Of a stretch of DNA of 64,000 nucleotides, positions 10,645 to 18,795 are shown in pieces (the first letter of the stretch is position 1; every line of letters starts with the position of its first letter). Under the pieces are notes generated by a model. The model searched no databases. It was not told the origin of the DNA and saw nothing but the letters and a program-made list of their open reading frames with translations. The DNA is taken from contig NZ_FTMN01000006.1 of NCBI RefSeq assembly GCF_900155945.1, forward strand, positions 62,001-126,000. The letters are read 5' to 3'. A program made the translations under genes and the position numbers. The stretch is from Marinobacterium stanieri (GTDB lineage Bacteria > Pseudomonadota > Gammaproteobacteria > Pseudomonadales > Balneatricaceae).

Positions 10645-12603
10645 ATGAAAATAAAACGAAAACTGATGCTCGCTTTCGTGGTTACAACTCTGGTACCCAG
10701 CGTACTGCTATCCGCCTACAGTATTATTCAGGAGCGAAACGCTGCTGAAGAACGTTTTGTCGAGCTGAGTGAACAGAAACTCGGCGCTGTTGATGACTTT
10801 TTCACCAGTTTTTTCGAGGATATCAGGAAAGATATCAGTAACCTCGCACTCTCCCCGCTCCTTGGCCAGGTTGATGAACGTATCACCAGCTACAAGGATG
10901 GGCCGGAGATGATGATGCGGCCATCACAGGCAGGCGGCCTGGAAACCGACATTTACAACAAGCTGGCACTCTTCGGTGAAACACACCCCGGATTCAATTA
11001 TGTGTACATCGGTACGGCACAGGGTGGCATCGTCCAGTGGCCTGAAGGCAAGATTTCGGCCGGCTATGACCCTCGTACACGTCCCTGGTACAAGGGAGCT
11101 ATGTCAACGCCCGGCAAGGTCGATGTGCAAAACGCCTATTACTGGGCCGGCGATGATGTCACCCTGGTTTCAGTGGCACGGACAGTCGAGAATGAGAACG
11201 GACAGATCGTGGGCGTGATGTCAGCAGATGTTTCCCTGTCCTCGCTTACCGATATGGCACAGGAAGTAAAGCTAGGAGAAGAGGGCTACCTGATACTGAT
11301 TGAGGACACGGGTACCGTACTGGTAGATGCTGCCCAGCCTGACCACAACTTCAAAAACATCCGGGAACTTCAGGGGGAGGCCTACCGGCAGTTCCAACAG
11401 ACTGACTCTGGTTTGCTGCGCGTCAGCATAGATGGCGTTGATTACAGTGCCCGGATTCTCACCTCCCAATCACTTGGCTGGAAGATGATCGCACTGATGC
11501 CCCGCCATGAAATCCTGGCACCGGCGCAAGCGCTGATGTGGACGACGCTGGGCATTACCTGTCTGGTGTTGGTTCTTGTCTGTGCTCTCGCCTTCTGGCT
11601 GTCAGGCATGCTGGTCAAACCCATTCTGCTGGTGAGCAATGGCCTGAAAGAGATCGCCCAGGGTGAAGGCGACCTGACCCGACGACTGCCGGTTGTCAGC
11701 CGCGATGAAGCCGGTGAACTGGCTACCTGGTTCAACCACTTCCTTGACTCCCTGCAAGCGCTGGTCAGCCAGGTAAACCGCAGTGCGGAGGAAATTGCTC
11801 AGGTATCCTCCCTGGCGCAGAACAGTGTTCGTGAGGTCGATCGCGCCAGTGAAAATCAGGTTAGGGAAGTTGAAACCATGGTCGCTGCCGTAAACGAGAT
11901 GTCGGCAACGGCGAACGAAGTCGCCAGCAGTTGCGCACGTACGGCAGATGCAGCGGAGGCGGGTCAGGAAGCCAGCGAACAAGGTAAACGCGTCATATCC
12001 GAGACCGAACAGGGCGTGCGTGAACTGGGAGACCAGGTTGCCCGTTCGGTCACCCACATTCACGAACTGGAGCAGGAAACAGCCCAGATAAACAACATTC
12101 TTGAAGTGATTCGCGGGATCGCCGAGCAGACCAACCTGCTGGCATTGAATGCCGCCATCGAAGCCGCGCGCGCAGGTGAATCCGGGCGGGGCTTTGCCGT
12201 GGTGGCTGATGAAGTACGATCATTGGCACAACGGACACAGGTTTCGACAGAAGAGATCGGTTCACTGGTTGACCGCCTGAACCAGCGCACGACACAGGTG
12301 GTCACTACCATGGAAGCCAGCCAGACACAGTCGTCAAAGGCTGTAGACCTTTCAGCTCAGGCGCATGAAGCGTTTGAAAGTATCAAACTGTCAGTGGATC
12401 AGATCACCGACATGGCAACCCAGATCGCAAGTGCCGCCGAAGAGCAGCACCAGGTATCCGAAAGCATTAACGTTAATATTGAAGCCATTCATGGCGCAGC
12501 CACCGAGGTTAACCGGGTCTCCTCCGATGTGGCCAATCACTCTACCCGTCAGGCTGACCTCGCGGCGCAACTCAGTGAACTGATGCAACGTTTCAAAGTC
12601 TGA
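10645..12603 (+). CDS. Methyl-accepting chemotaxis protein with dCache sensor
   Basis: 652 residues, inner-membrane chemoreceptor. Transmembrane helix 1 at about 8-27, a periplasmic double Cache domain at about 30-280 (with '[13 protein letters not shown]' and '[26 protein letters not shown]', both typical dCache_1 strings), helix 2 at about 288-312, a HAMP linker, and a cytoplasmic signalling domain. The hairpin tip '[37 protein letters not shown]' region is intact, so it should control CheA. dCache domains bind amino acids, organic acids or similar small molecules; the 'DPRTRPWY' string is shared by many amino-acid-type sensors, but the ligand cannot be read here. No C-terminal CheR-tethering pentapeptide. 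No che genes nearby. Confidence 0.95.
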   Translation: MKIKRKLMLAFVVTTLVPSVLLSAYSIIQERNAAEERFVELSEQKLGAVDDFFTSFFEDIRKDISNLALSPLLGQVDERITSYKDGPEMMMRPSQAGGLETDIYNKLALFGETHPGFNYVYIGTAQGGIVQWPEGKISAGYDPRTRPWYKGAMSTPGKVDVQNAYYWAGDDVTLVSVARTVENENGQIVGVMSADVSLSSLTDMAQEVKLGEEGYLILIEDTGTVLVDAAQPDHNFKNIRELQGEAYRQFQQTDSGLLRVSIDGVDYSARILTSQSLGWKMIALMPRHEILAPAQALMWTTLGITCLVLVLVCALAFWLSGMLVKPILLVSNGLKEIAQGEGDLTRRLPVVSRDEAGELATWFNHFLDSLQALVSQVNRSAEEIAQVSSLAQNSVREVDRASENQVREVETMVAAVNEMSATANEVASSCARTADAAEAGQEASEQGKRVISETEQGVRELGDQVARSVTHIHELEQETAQINNILEVIRGIAEQTNLLALNAAIEAARAGESGRGFAVVADEVRSLAQRTQVSTEEIGSLVDRLNQRTTQVVTTMEASQTQSSKAVDLSAQAHEAFESIKLSVDQITDMATQIASAAEEQHQVSESINVNIEAIHGAATEVNRVSSDVANHSTRQADLAAQLSELMQRFKV

Positions 12604-12629
12604 CAGGCATACAAACCACAAACCCGACT

Positions 12630-12651
12630 GGCCCTTTGCATGGCAAGGGCC
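12630..12651 (+). terminator. Stem-loop after the chemoreceptor
   Basis: GGCCCTT...AAGGGCC, 7-bp stem with 8-base loop, between the chemoreceptor and the convergent SMR gene. No T-tract follows, so termination activity is uncertain. Confidence 0.35.
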
Positions 12652-12664
12652 GGTCCCATAACCG

Positions 12665-12979
12665 TCAAGACACCAGCTTCAGCCCGACCAGCGAGCAGAG
12701 CAGTAATGCCAGAAACAGCAAGCGCAGCCCACCGGCGGGATCACCGAACCAGAGGATGCCCACCAGCACCGTGCCCACCGCACCGATTCCGGTCCAGATG
12801 GCATAGGCAGTGCCCAGTGGAATGCTCGCCATGGCCCGCGTCAGCAGAAAAAAGCTGCAACCGCCAAGGAATACAAACATCAACGATGGCCACAACTTAC
12901 TGAGGCCTTCGGACTGCTTCAACGCCACTGCAAAGCCGACTTCAAACAGGCCGGCCATGATCAAATATACCCAAGACAT
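12665..12979 (-). CDS. Small multidrug resistance (SMR) family exporter
   Basis: 104 residues with four membrane helices. The essential proton/substrate glutamate is Glu13 in 'AGLFEVGFAVALK', and the 'GTAYAIWTGIGAVGT' helix-3 motif is intact. These proteins work as antiparallel dimers exchanging protons for cations. The numbering (Glu13) and the WTGIGAVG string fit the SugE/Gdx guanidinium-exporter side of the family, but the Phe/Val residues around Glu13 differ from classic Gdx, so a drug-type substrate is possible. It is transcribed away from an adjacent marR gene, and a palindromic operator sits directly over its leader and ribosome site, so MarR repression is likely. Confidence 0.9.
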   Translation of the reverse strand: MSWVYLIMAGLFEVGFAVALKQSEGLSKLWPSLMFVFLGGCSFFLLTRAMASIPLGTAYAIWTGIGAVGTVLVGILWFGDPAGGLRLLFLALLLCSLVGLKLVS

Positions 12980-12984
12980 ACAGC

Positions 12985-13002
12985 TATCTTCCCAGAAAGA
13001 TA
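12985..13002. promoter_or_regulatory. MarR operator 1 (SMR side)
   Basis: TATCTTCC-CA-GAAAGATA, an 18-base near-palindrome (7 of 8 arm positions match), 6 bases from the SMR start codon. Same sequence as operator 2 apart from one arm base and the centre. Confidence 0.75.
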
Positions 13003-13016
13003 CTTTGGCGTGATAT

Positions 13017-13034
13017 TATCTTCCTGGGAAGATA
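13017..13034. promoter_or_regulatory. MarR operator 2 (marR side)
   Basis: TATCTTCC-TG-GGAAGATA, perfect 8-bp arms. Its start is 32 bases from that of operator 1, close to three helical turns, so two MarR dimers could sit on the same DNA face and control both divergent genes. Confidence 0.8.
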
Positions 13035-13054
13035 AAGACAAGAGGGAGTCAAGC

Positions 13055-13558
13055 ATGCCCCGTGAACGTATCAGCTTCACCGAACTGTTCGATAGCTCCA
13101 AACAACACTGGCCGGAGTCTACCGAGGGTGTCAGCTCCATTGCCCCCGCAATCTACCGGTTGCACGAACACCTGAGCACCCTGGCCGATGGCTTATTCAA
13201 ACAGTACTCACTGCAAGGTGCCGAGTTTGAGACCCTCTGTGCCCTGCGCAACAGCCCCGAGCCTTACCGGATCACACCCACAGAGCTGTATCGAAAACTG
13301 CTGGTGAGTTCGGGCGGTATGACCAAGATTCTGGTGCGTCTGGAGGATAAAGGCCTGATTGAGCGTCCGGCCAACCCTGAAGACGCGCGCAGCCGGCTGG
13401 TTGCTCTCACGGCCAAGGGAAAAGCACTGATCGAGGAAGTGACCGAACATTTGCTGCAGCAGGAGGCCGTCTTGATTGAAAAAGCCGTGCAGTCCGACCA
13501 GCTGGAACAACTGTTGATGCAATGGCTGGAAAACCTGGAAGATGCGCACAAGGCTTAA
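13055..13558 (+). CDS. MarR-family transcriptional regulator
   Basis: 167 residues, winged-helix DNA-binding protein. 'TPTELYRKLLVSSGGMTKILVRLEDKGLIERPANPEDARSRLVALTAKGK' carries the recognition helix and the wing with the conserved D-x-R-S/x-R-L-V-x-L-T pattern. ATG 13055 has GAGGGAG 7 bases upstream; an earlier in-frame start at 13010 would put the palindromic operator inside the coding region and is less likely. Divergent from the SMR exporter with two operators between them, it very probably represses itself and the exporter and is released by a ligand. The ligand is unknown. Confidence 0.92.
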   Translation: MPRERISFTELFDSSKQHWPESTEGVSSIAPAIYRLHEHLSTLADGLFKQYSLQGAEFETLCALRNSPEPYRITPTELYRKLLVSSGGMTKILVRLEDKGLIERPANPEDARSRLVALTAKGKALIEEVTEHLLQQEAVLIEKAVQSDQLEQLLMQWLENLEDAHKA

Positions 13559-13591
13559 CAGCCAGCCTTTAGTTGCGCCGGAGTACCCAAA

Positions 13592-13611
13592 GGCAAGCCT
13601 TTCGTCTTGCC
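13592..13611. terminator. Stem-loop between convergent marR and lysR
   Basis: GGCAAG-cctttcgt-CTTGCC, 6-bp stem, between the two gene ends. No strong T-tract; possibly a weak bidirectional terminator. Confidence 0.35.
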
Positions 13612-13614
13612 CTC

Positions 13615-14490
13615 TCATTCATGCATCAAGGCCCACCAGTGCCTCAGCACAGGGTTATCGTTATCGCGGCGCCAAATGCCATTGATCTGACTCTCATCGC
13701 TGAAATCATCCAGCGCCCGCCAAACGATGCCCCGGCGCCGCATCAACGGGTTTCCCTCCGGGAAAAGGCTTAACAAGTCGCTGGCAGCCACAACCCCCAT
13801 GACACTGGCCACATCATCGGCTTCATATTCAACACGAATATCCAGGTTATGCTGGCCACAGGCGTCCAGAAAGCGGTCATACACATTGACCCACTTTTCC
13901 CGCTTGCCAAACACAAAGCCGTAAGGTGCCAAATCCGCCAGCCGAATACTGGTCCTGGCACTGAGCGGATGCTCTTCGGCCATAATCAACAGCAAGGGTT
14001 CACGATGGCACAGCTCCATTCTCAGCTCACTGTTACGGGTGCTGCCGCTGAAGAAACCGATATCCAGCTCCCGTGCCAATAACGCTTCCTCTTGTACGCT
14101 GATCGGTAACAGGTTCAGGTCAATGCGAACGCGCGGGAAGCGGGCACGAAACCGACTCAACATGCTGGGCAGAAAGGTTTCCATGGCAGCACCACCATAT
14201 CCCAGCTTGAGATGCCCGGTGATACCCTGGCCAATTTCCTGGCCTACCTGCATGGCCCGCTTTTGTTGTTTCAGCAGTTGCTCGGCCTCGACCAGAAACG
14301 CCTGACCAGCCACCGTCAGACTGACCGAGCGGGTCGTCCGGTCAAACAGGCGCGTTCCCACCTTTTCCTCTACCCTGCTAATAATACGGCTCAGTGTGGC
14401 AGCCGATATATTCATCCGGTCTGCAGTGTCCTGAAAATGCAGTTGCCGGGCCAGGGCAACAAAGGCTTCGAAATCGCGCAGGTTAAGCAT
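13615..14490 (-). CDS. LysR-family transcriptional regulator
   Basis: 291 residues: N-terminal winged helix ('FVALARQLHFQDTADRMNISAATLSRIISRVEEKVGTRLF') and a periplasmic-binding-protein-like effector domain. ATG 14490 with AGGTG 6 bases upstream matches the standard N terminus 'MLNLRDFEAF'; the longer frame is rejected. The gene is divergent from the penicillin-acylase-like gene, the typical arrangement of a LysR regulator and its target. An imperfect inverted repeat between them (14521-14548) is a candidate binding site. The regulator resembles the IlvY-type branch in having 'VG.VAASDLLSLFPE' near the C terminus, but this is only a loose impression. Effector unknown. Confidence 0.9.
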   Translation of the reverse strand: MLNLRDFEAFVALARQLHFQDTADRMNISAATLSRIISRVEEKVGTRLFDRTTRSVSLTVAGQAFLVEAEQLLKQQKRAMQVGQEIGQGITGHLKLGYGGAAMETFLPSMLSRFRARFPRVRIDLNLLPISVQEEALLARELDIGFFSGSTRNSELRMELCHREPLLLIMAEEHPLSARTSIRLADLAPYGFVFGKREKWVNVYDRFLDACGQHNLDIRVEYEADDVASVMGVVAASDLLSLFPEGNPLMRRRGIVWRALDDFSDESQINGIWRRDNDNPVLRHWWALMHE

Positions 14491-14520
14491 TGTTTCACCT
14501 GATACAAAAATAGAGAAAAT

Positions 14521-14548
14521 ATCCGTCATTAATTATCAAAATACGGAT
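14521..14548. promoter_or_regulatory. Candidate LysR-type operator
   Basis: ATCCGT (14521-14526) and ACGGAT (14543-14548) are exact reverse complements across 16 AT-rich bases, in the divergent lysR-acylase promoter region, 31 bases upstream of the lysR start. Confidence 0.45.
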
Positions 14549-14664
14549 TGCTAAGGTGAGATCGTTACTCAGAGTGACACGCATATAACAACAAGAAACC
14601 CGCGAGGCGCAATGATGCTGTATCTCAGACAAGCTTTGATTCGCCTCGTGACAGAGGTGAAACC

Positions 14665-17169
14665 ATGCCAAATAAAATGACACGCACCGCGCTGTCGACC
14701 GCCATTCTGGCGGCCCTGCCCCTGTTTGCCGATGCCGGCGAAATCACCATCAAACGTGATACCTGGGGCGTACCTCATGTCTATGCTGAAACAACACACG
14801 ATCTTTTCTACGGCTATGGCTATGCCGTGGCGCAAGACCGCCTGTATCAGATGGAAATCGCCAAACGCTCAACCCAGGGGCGTATGGCGGAAGTATTGGG
14901 GACGGACTATGTCGAGTACGACAAGAAAATTCGCCGCAACTACGACCCGACTTCCATCCAGCGCCAGATCGATGCGTTGAGTACCGATGATCGCGCCATT
15001 CTGGATGGCTATGCCGCCGGTATGAACGCCTGGATCGAGCAGGTTCTGTCTAAACAGGATAGCCTGCTGGCCAAGCAGTTCCACGATAATGACTTCGTCC
15101 CCGAAGCCTGGACAGCCTTCGATGTGGCAATGATTTTTGTCGGCTCCATGGGCAACCGCTTTGGTGACTACAACACCGAGATCGAAAACCAGCAACTGCT
15201 GGATGCACTGATCAAGGAACATGGCGAAACCGATGGTTGGGCCATCTTCAACCAGCTCAATCCCCTGAACGACCCCAGCGCACCCACAACTGTGCCCAAG
15301 GGCGACTGGTCAGGCACCTTTGACAAACGCCATGTGGAACTGGCCCAGCGCCCATCCATTTCAGATAAGACAGAGGCCGATATTGCGCGCCTGGCAATTG
15401 GTCAGGATGGCGGCGTGCTGAACCTCGCATTGGCAGAAGCTCAGCACTACAATGCTCAGCAATTCCGTGACTTCGGCCTCACCGGTGTGGCCGGTTACCC
15501 CCAGACCTCCAATATGATTGTGGTCGGCAAAGACAAGGCCAAAGGCGCCAACAGTATCCTGCTGAATGGTCCCCAGTTTGGCTGGTACAACCCGGCCTAC
15601 ACCTATTCCATCGGCCTGCACGGTGCCGGGTTTGATCTGGTGGGTAACACCCCCTTCGCCTACCCCGGCATTCTGTTCGGCAACAACGCCGATATCGCCT
15701 GGGGCAGTACCTGGGGCGCGGGTGATGTGGTGGATATCTACCGCGAAACGCTGAACCCGGAAAACCCGAATGAGTACCTGTTTGAGGGTCGATACCGCCC
15801 AATGGAAGTGCGCACCGAAACCATTCAGGTAAAAGGTGCCGATCCAGTCGAGCTGAAGGTATATAAAACCGTACACGGTCTGTTGATCAGCCGGGACGAT
15901 GCCCAGAACCTTGCCTACGCCAAGAAACGTGCCTGGCAGGGTCGTGAAATTGAAACGCTAATGGCCTGGACCCGCCAGGGGCAGGCGAGCAATCACGCCG
16001 ACTGGTTGAAACAGGCGGCTCGCAGCGCCTTCAACATCAATTTCTACTACGCCGACCAACAGGGCAATATCGGTTATGCCTTCACCGGTAAGTACCCTGA
16101 GCGCAAGCCGGGCCATGATAACCGCCTGCCAGCTTCCGGCGAGGGCGATCAGGAATGGCTGGGCATCAAGCCGTTCGAGCGCAACCCTCAGGTGTATAAC
16201 CCCAGCTCCGGTTATATCGCCAACTGGAATAACAAGCCGGCTGACGATTTCATCGCCCCGGACATGTTCTGGTACTCCTGGAGCGAAGCGGATCGCGTGG
16301 ACACCATGCGTGCCATCATGGATTCAAAAGATCGATTCACGGCTGAAGACGTGAAGCAGATGATGGAAGATGTATCCTACGCCGACGTTAATGCGGGCTA
16401 TTTCATCCCCTACCTGGATCAGGCCACCCGTGGTCTGAATACAGAAGACGAACGCCGCAAGGCCGTGCAGTTGCTGTTGGACTGGGCCATGACCAGTCAT
16501 GACAAGGATCGGGACGGTTTCTACGACGAAGCGGCCACCGCGCTGTTTCAGGCCTGGTTGCCCGAGATGCTGGCCCTGACCTTCAAAGACGATATTCCGG
16601 GCAATTTCTTCAACTGGTATGCCTCCGCCGGGTACCCCTCTCCAGAGTCACCGCTGCGTTCCAGCGTGAATATCCAGCCGGGCACCAAGGCTCTTTTGCA
16701 GGCCTTGCGAGGCAAGGATGCGGGCGTTGAACAGAGCTACGATTTCCTCAATGGCCGCTCGGCCAATGAACTGCTCCTGTCCAGTCTGGACAACGCCCTG
16801 AAGAAGGTTAAACAGAAGCATGGTGATGACCCGGCCAACTGGAAACTGCCGGTCGTGCCCATGCGCTTCTTCACCAACAACTTCCTGGGCATGCCTCAGG
16901 CAGGTAAAGACGAGGAGAAACAAACGCATATCGCCATGAACCGTGGCACCGAAAACAATCTGGTGGTGTTTAACGGTCAGCAGGTGCAGACCCATGAGGT
17001 GGTAGCGCCAGGCCAAAGCGGGTTTATCGCGCCAGATGGCACGCCTTCGCCGCACTATGATGACCAGTTGAAACTGTATGAAGACTTTGACTACAAGCAG
17101 ACTTGGCTGGCGCCGGAGCAGGTGGACGCCAACACACAATCAGTGACACGCCTGAATACCGGTCACTGA
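14665..17169 (+). CDS. Penicillin G acylase-like N-terminal nucleophile hydrolase
   Basis: 834 residues, the size of penicillin G acylase precursors (about 846). A signal peptide (residues 1-24, ending ADAG) sends it to the periplasm. Ntn hydrolases of this family self-cleave into alpha and beta chains; the beta-chain nucleophile is Ser282 in 'GYPQTSNMIVVGK', preceded by an alpha chain and spacer. The downstream 'NGPQFGWYNPAYTYSIGLHGAG' and 'NTPFAYPGILFG' strings, the oxyanion Asn of 'SGYIANWNN' (about residue 520) and 'RGTENNLVVF' closely follow E. coli Pac, closer than the AHL-acylase branch (PvdQ/QuiP). AGAGGTG precedes ATG 14665. The true substrate may be an aromatic-acyl amide. A divergent LysR gene probably controls it. 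Confidence 0.92.
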   Translation: MPNKMTRTALSTAILAALPLFADAGEITIKRDTWGVPHVYAETTHDLFYGYGYAVAQDRLYQMEIAKRSTQGRMAEVLGTDYVEYDKKIRRNYDPTSIQRQIDALSTDDRAILDGYAAGMNAWIEQVLSKQDSLLAKQFHDNDFVPEAWTAFDVAMIFVGSMGNRFGDYNTEIENQQLLDALIKEHGETDGWAIFNQLNPLNDPSAPTTVPKGDWSGTFDKRHVELAQRPSISDKTEADIARLAIGQDGGVLNLALAEAQHYNAQQFRDFGLTGVAGYPQTSNMIVVGKDKAKGANSILLNGPQFGWYNPAYTYSIGLHGAGFDLVGNTPFAYPGILFGNNADIAWGSTWGAGDVVDIYRETLNPENPNEYLFEGRYRPMEVRTETIQVKGADPVELKVYKTVHGLLISRDDAQNLAYAKKRAWQGREIETLMAWTRQGQASNHADWLKQAARSAFNINFYYADQQGNIGYAFTGKYPERKPGHDNRLPASGEGDQEWLGIKPFERNPQVYNPSSGYIANWNNKPADDFIAPDMFWYSWSEADRVDTMRAIMDSKDRFTAEDVKQMMEDVSYADVNAGYFIPYLDQATRGLNTEDERRKAVQLLLDWAMTSHDKDRDGFYDEAATALFQAWLPEMLALTFKDDIPGNFFNWYASAGYPSPESPLRSSVNIQPGTKALLQALRGKDAGVEQSYDFLNGRSANELLLSSLDNALKKVKQKHGDDPANWKLPVVPMRFFTNNFLGMPQAGKDEEKQTHIAMNRGTENNLVVFNGQQVQTHEVVAPGQSGFIAPDGTPSPHYDDQLKLYEDFDYKQTWLAPEQVDANTQSVTRLNTGH

Positions 17170-17176
17170 TCTCAGA

Positions 17177-17200
17177 AGCCCGTCACTTGACGGGCTTTTT
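17177..17200. terminator. Terminator after the acylase
   Basis: AGCCCGTC-actt-GACGGGCT followed by TTTT, 8 bases after the acylase stop. The stem abuts the stop codon of the convergent nitroreductase gene and has A residues on the other side, so it could serve both. Confidence 0.85.
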
Positions 17201-18156
17201 CATGCGCGGATCACATCTTCCACCGGACGTCGCGGCGAAGCTGTCAGCGTTTCTTCCGGGTAGCCCATGCGCATCAGCATCTGCGGATGCCCCTGGCTAT
17301 CAAAGAGCGCCTGCAGCTGCGGCCTCAGTGCCTGTACCTGAATCGGCTGATTAAGGTAGGACGCCTGCAAGCCTTCACGTTGCGCTTCCAGCAGAAGCCG
17401 CTGCAGGGCCTGCCCGGCTCTGACCCAGGCATCGCGACGGTCTTCACGGGTAGAGAGCAGTAATAGAAGCGGCGATTCCGAAGCCAGGAGGTCATCCTGG
17501 GAGGCCACACTTTTTCCCATATCGAAACGACGGACAACACCTCGCACCAGCGGAGCCACCAGCCCCGGCACGGCAAGGCCATCCCCTTTGCGACTGCCAT
17601 GCAGCCACTCAGCCAGTTCCCTGCGCCAGTCTTCGTTTTGCCACTGGCGGTTATCCCCCTCACGCACGAGGTCAATGACCGCATCCCGGCGCTTTTCATC
17701 CACCTGAGTCAGGCAGGCCCCTTCCAGTTTCGCGACTTCGCCCAGTCGGTTCAGAACGTCTTCCGTGGGTTGGCGCTTCTGGAAACGATTGCGGTAGGTT
17801 CGCCGCAGTAGAAGTGCATCAAACAGCGGGCTCAGGTCGCAGGACAACTCATCTTCATCCAGCTCAAAACGTGCCAGATAATCAGGCCGTTCAGGATCAG
17901 GAAACATTTGGATGTTATAGCTCCACCCCGCATGCGTTGCGGCAACCCTGAGGTTAAACAGGGAACAACCACAGCTCATCAGCAGCTCTCGCCCCTCTGG
18001 GTCGTTCACCTGGAGTGCACGGGACGGATCTGCATGCAGCTGCACCGCGCGGTCTTCAATGTGGAACAACCAGGGCTGGGTATTATGGCTGGAAGGTGCC
18101 AGTACCGCGTGCTGTACCAGGCTTCTCAGGGTGTCCTGATCGGGAAGCATCTCCAT
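17200..18156 (-). CDS. Nitroreductase-like protein (Acg type)
   Basis: 318 residues. 'LVQHAVLAPSSHNTQPWLFHI' at about 13-33 is the FMN-binding start of nitroreductase-fold proteins, and 'RRTYRNRF' and 'GQALQRLLLEAQREGLQASYLNQPIQV' match the double-domain Acg-like group, in which one half of the flavin fold is degenerate. Possible roles are flavin storage or reductive detoxification; no substrate can be deduced. ATG 18156 has GGAG 9 bases upstream. Convergent with the acylase across a shared terminator. Confidence 0.85.
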   Translation of the reverse strand: MEMLPDQDTLRSLVQHAVLAPSSHNTQPWLFHIEDRAVQLHADPSRALQVNDPEGRELLMSCGCSLFNLRVAATHAGWSYNIQMFPDPERPDYLARFELDEDELSCDLSPLFDALLLRRTYRNRFQKRQPTEDVLNRLGEVAKLEGACLTQVDEKRRDAVIDLVREGDNRQWQNEDWRRELAEWLHGSRKGDGLAVPGLVAPLVRGVVRRFDMGKSVASQDDLLASESPLLLLLSTREDRRDAWVRAGQALQRLLLEAQREGLQASYLNQPIQVQALRPQLQALFDSQGHPQMLMRMGYPEETLTASPRRPVEDVIRA

Positions 18157-18256
18157 TCTGCAAGCTCCGATGTGGTTGTAGAGGCTTGAGTGTATGCCAA
18201 GCGAAGCCGAACGTCAGCCTGTGAATGATATCTGACGGCGTGAGCGGTGGCAGTCT

Positions 18257-18724
18257 TTAACCGGCGATCGGCGCGAAGCGGGCCGATGTCAGGCGTGCCA
18301 AATCGTCTGGTGCCAGCTCAATTTCCAGCCCCCGCCGCCCGGCGCTGACATGCATGCTGTCGAGTTTCTGAGCACTGGCATCGATAAATGTCGCCAGGCG
18401 CTTTTTCTGCCCCAGGGGGCTGACGCCTCCCATGACGTATCCTGTGGAGCGCTCCACATCTGCGGGATCGGCCATGGCCGCTTTTTTCGCGCCAGCAGCC
18501 TTGGCAATCTGTTTGAGATTCAACTTACCACTGACCGGCACGATACCGACTGCCAGGGTTTTACCATCCAGGCTGACCACCAGTGTTTTGAACACCTCTG
18601 CCGGGGAAAGCCCCAGTTTTTCAGCCGCTTCCGTGCCGTAAGATTCGCTGGATGCATCATGCTGATATTCGTGTACCTGATGCTGAACCCTGGCCTTGCG
18701 CGCCGTATTGATCGCTGGCGTCAT
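18257..18724 (-). CDS. ybaK: Cys-tRNA(Pro)/Cys-tRNA(Cys) deacylase
   Basis: 155 residues, YbaK/EbsC. It is a free-standing editing domain related to the prolyl-tRNA synthetase insert and removes cysteine wrongly attached to tRNA-Pro. Family strings are clear: 'ESYGTEAAEKLGLSPAEVFKTLVV', the catalytic-pocket Lys in 'SGKLNLKQIAKAAGAKKAAMADP' and 'GYVMGGVSPLGQKKRL'. A good ribosome site (AAAGGGAG) precedes ATG 18724. Soluble cytoplasmic. Confidence 0.93.
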   Translation of the reverse strand: MTPAINTARKARVQHQVHEYQHDASSESYGTEAAEKLGLSPAEVFKTLVVSLDGKTLAVGIVPVSGKLNLKQIAKAAGAKKAAMADPADVERSTGYVMGGVSPLGQKKRLATFIDASAQKLDSMHVSAGRRGLEIELAPDDLARLTSARFAPIAG

Positions 18725-18795
18725 CGCCCTGATCTCCCTTTTGTACTTGGCTCTGATGAGCCCACTCTACTCTAATGAGCGCGTTGCAAAAGCGC

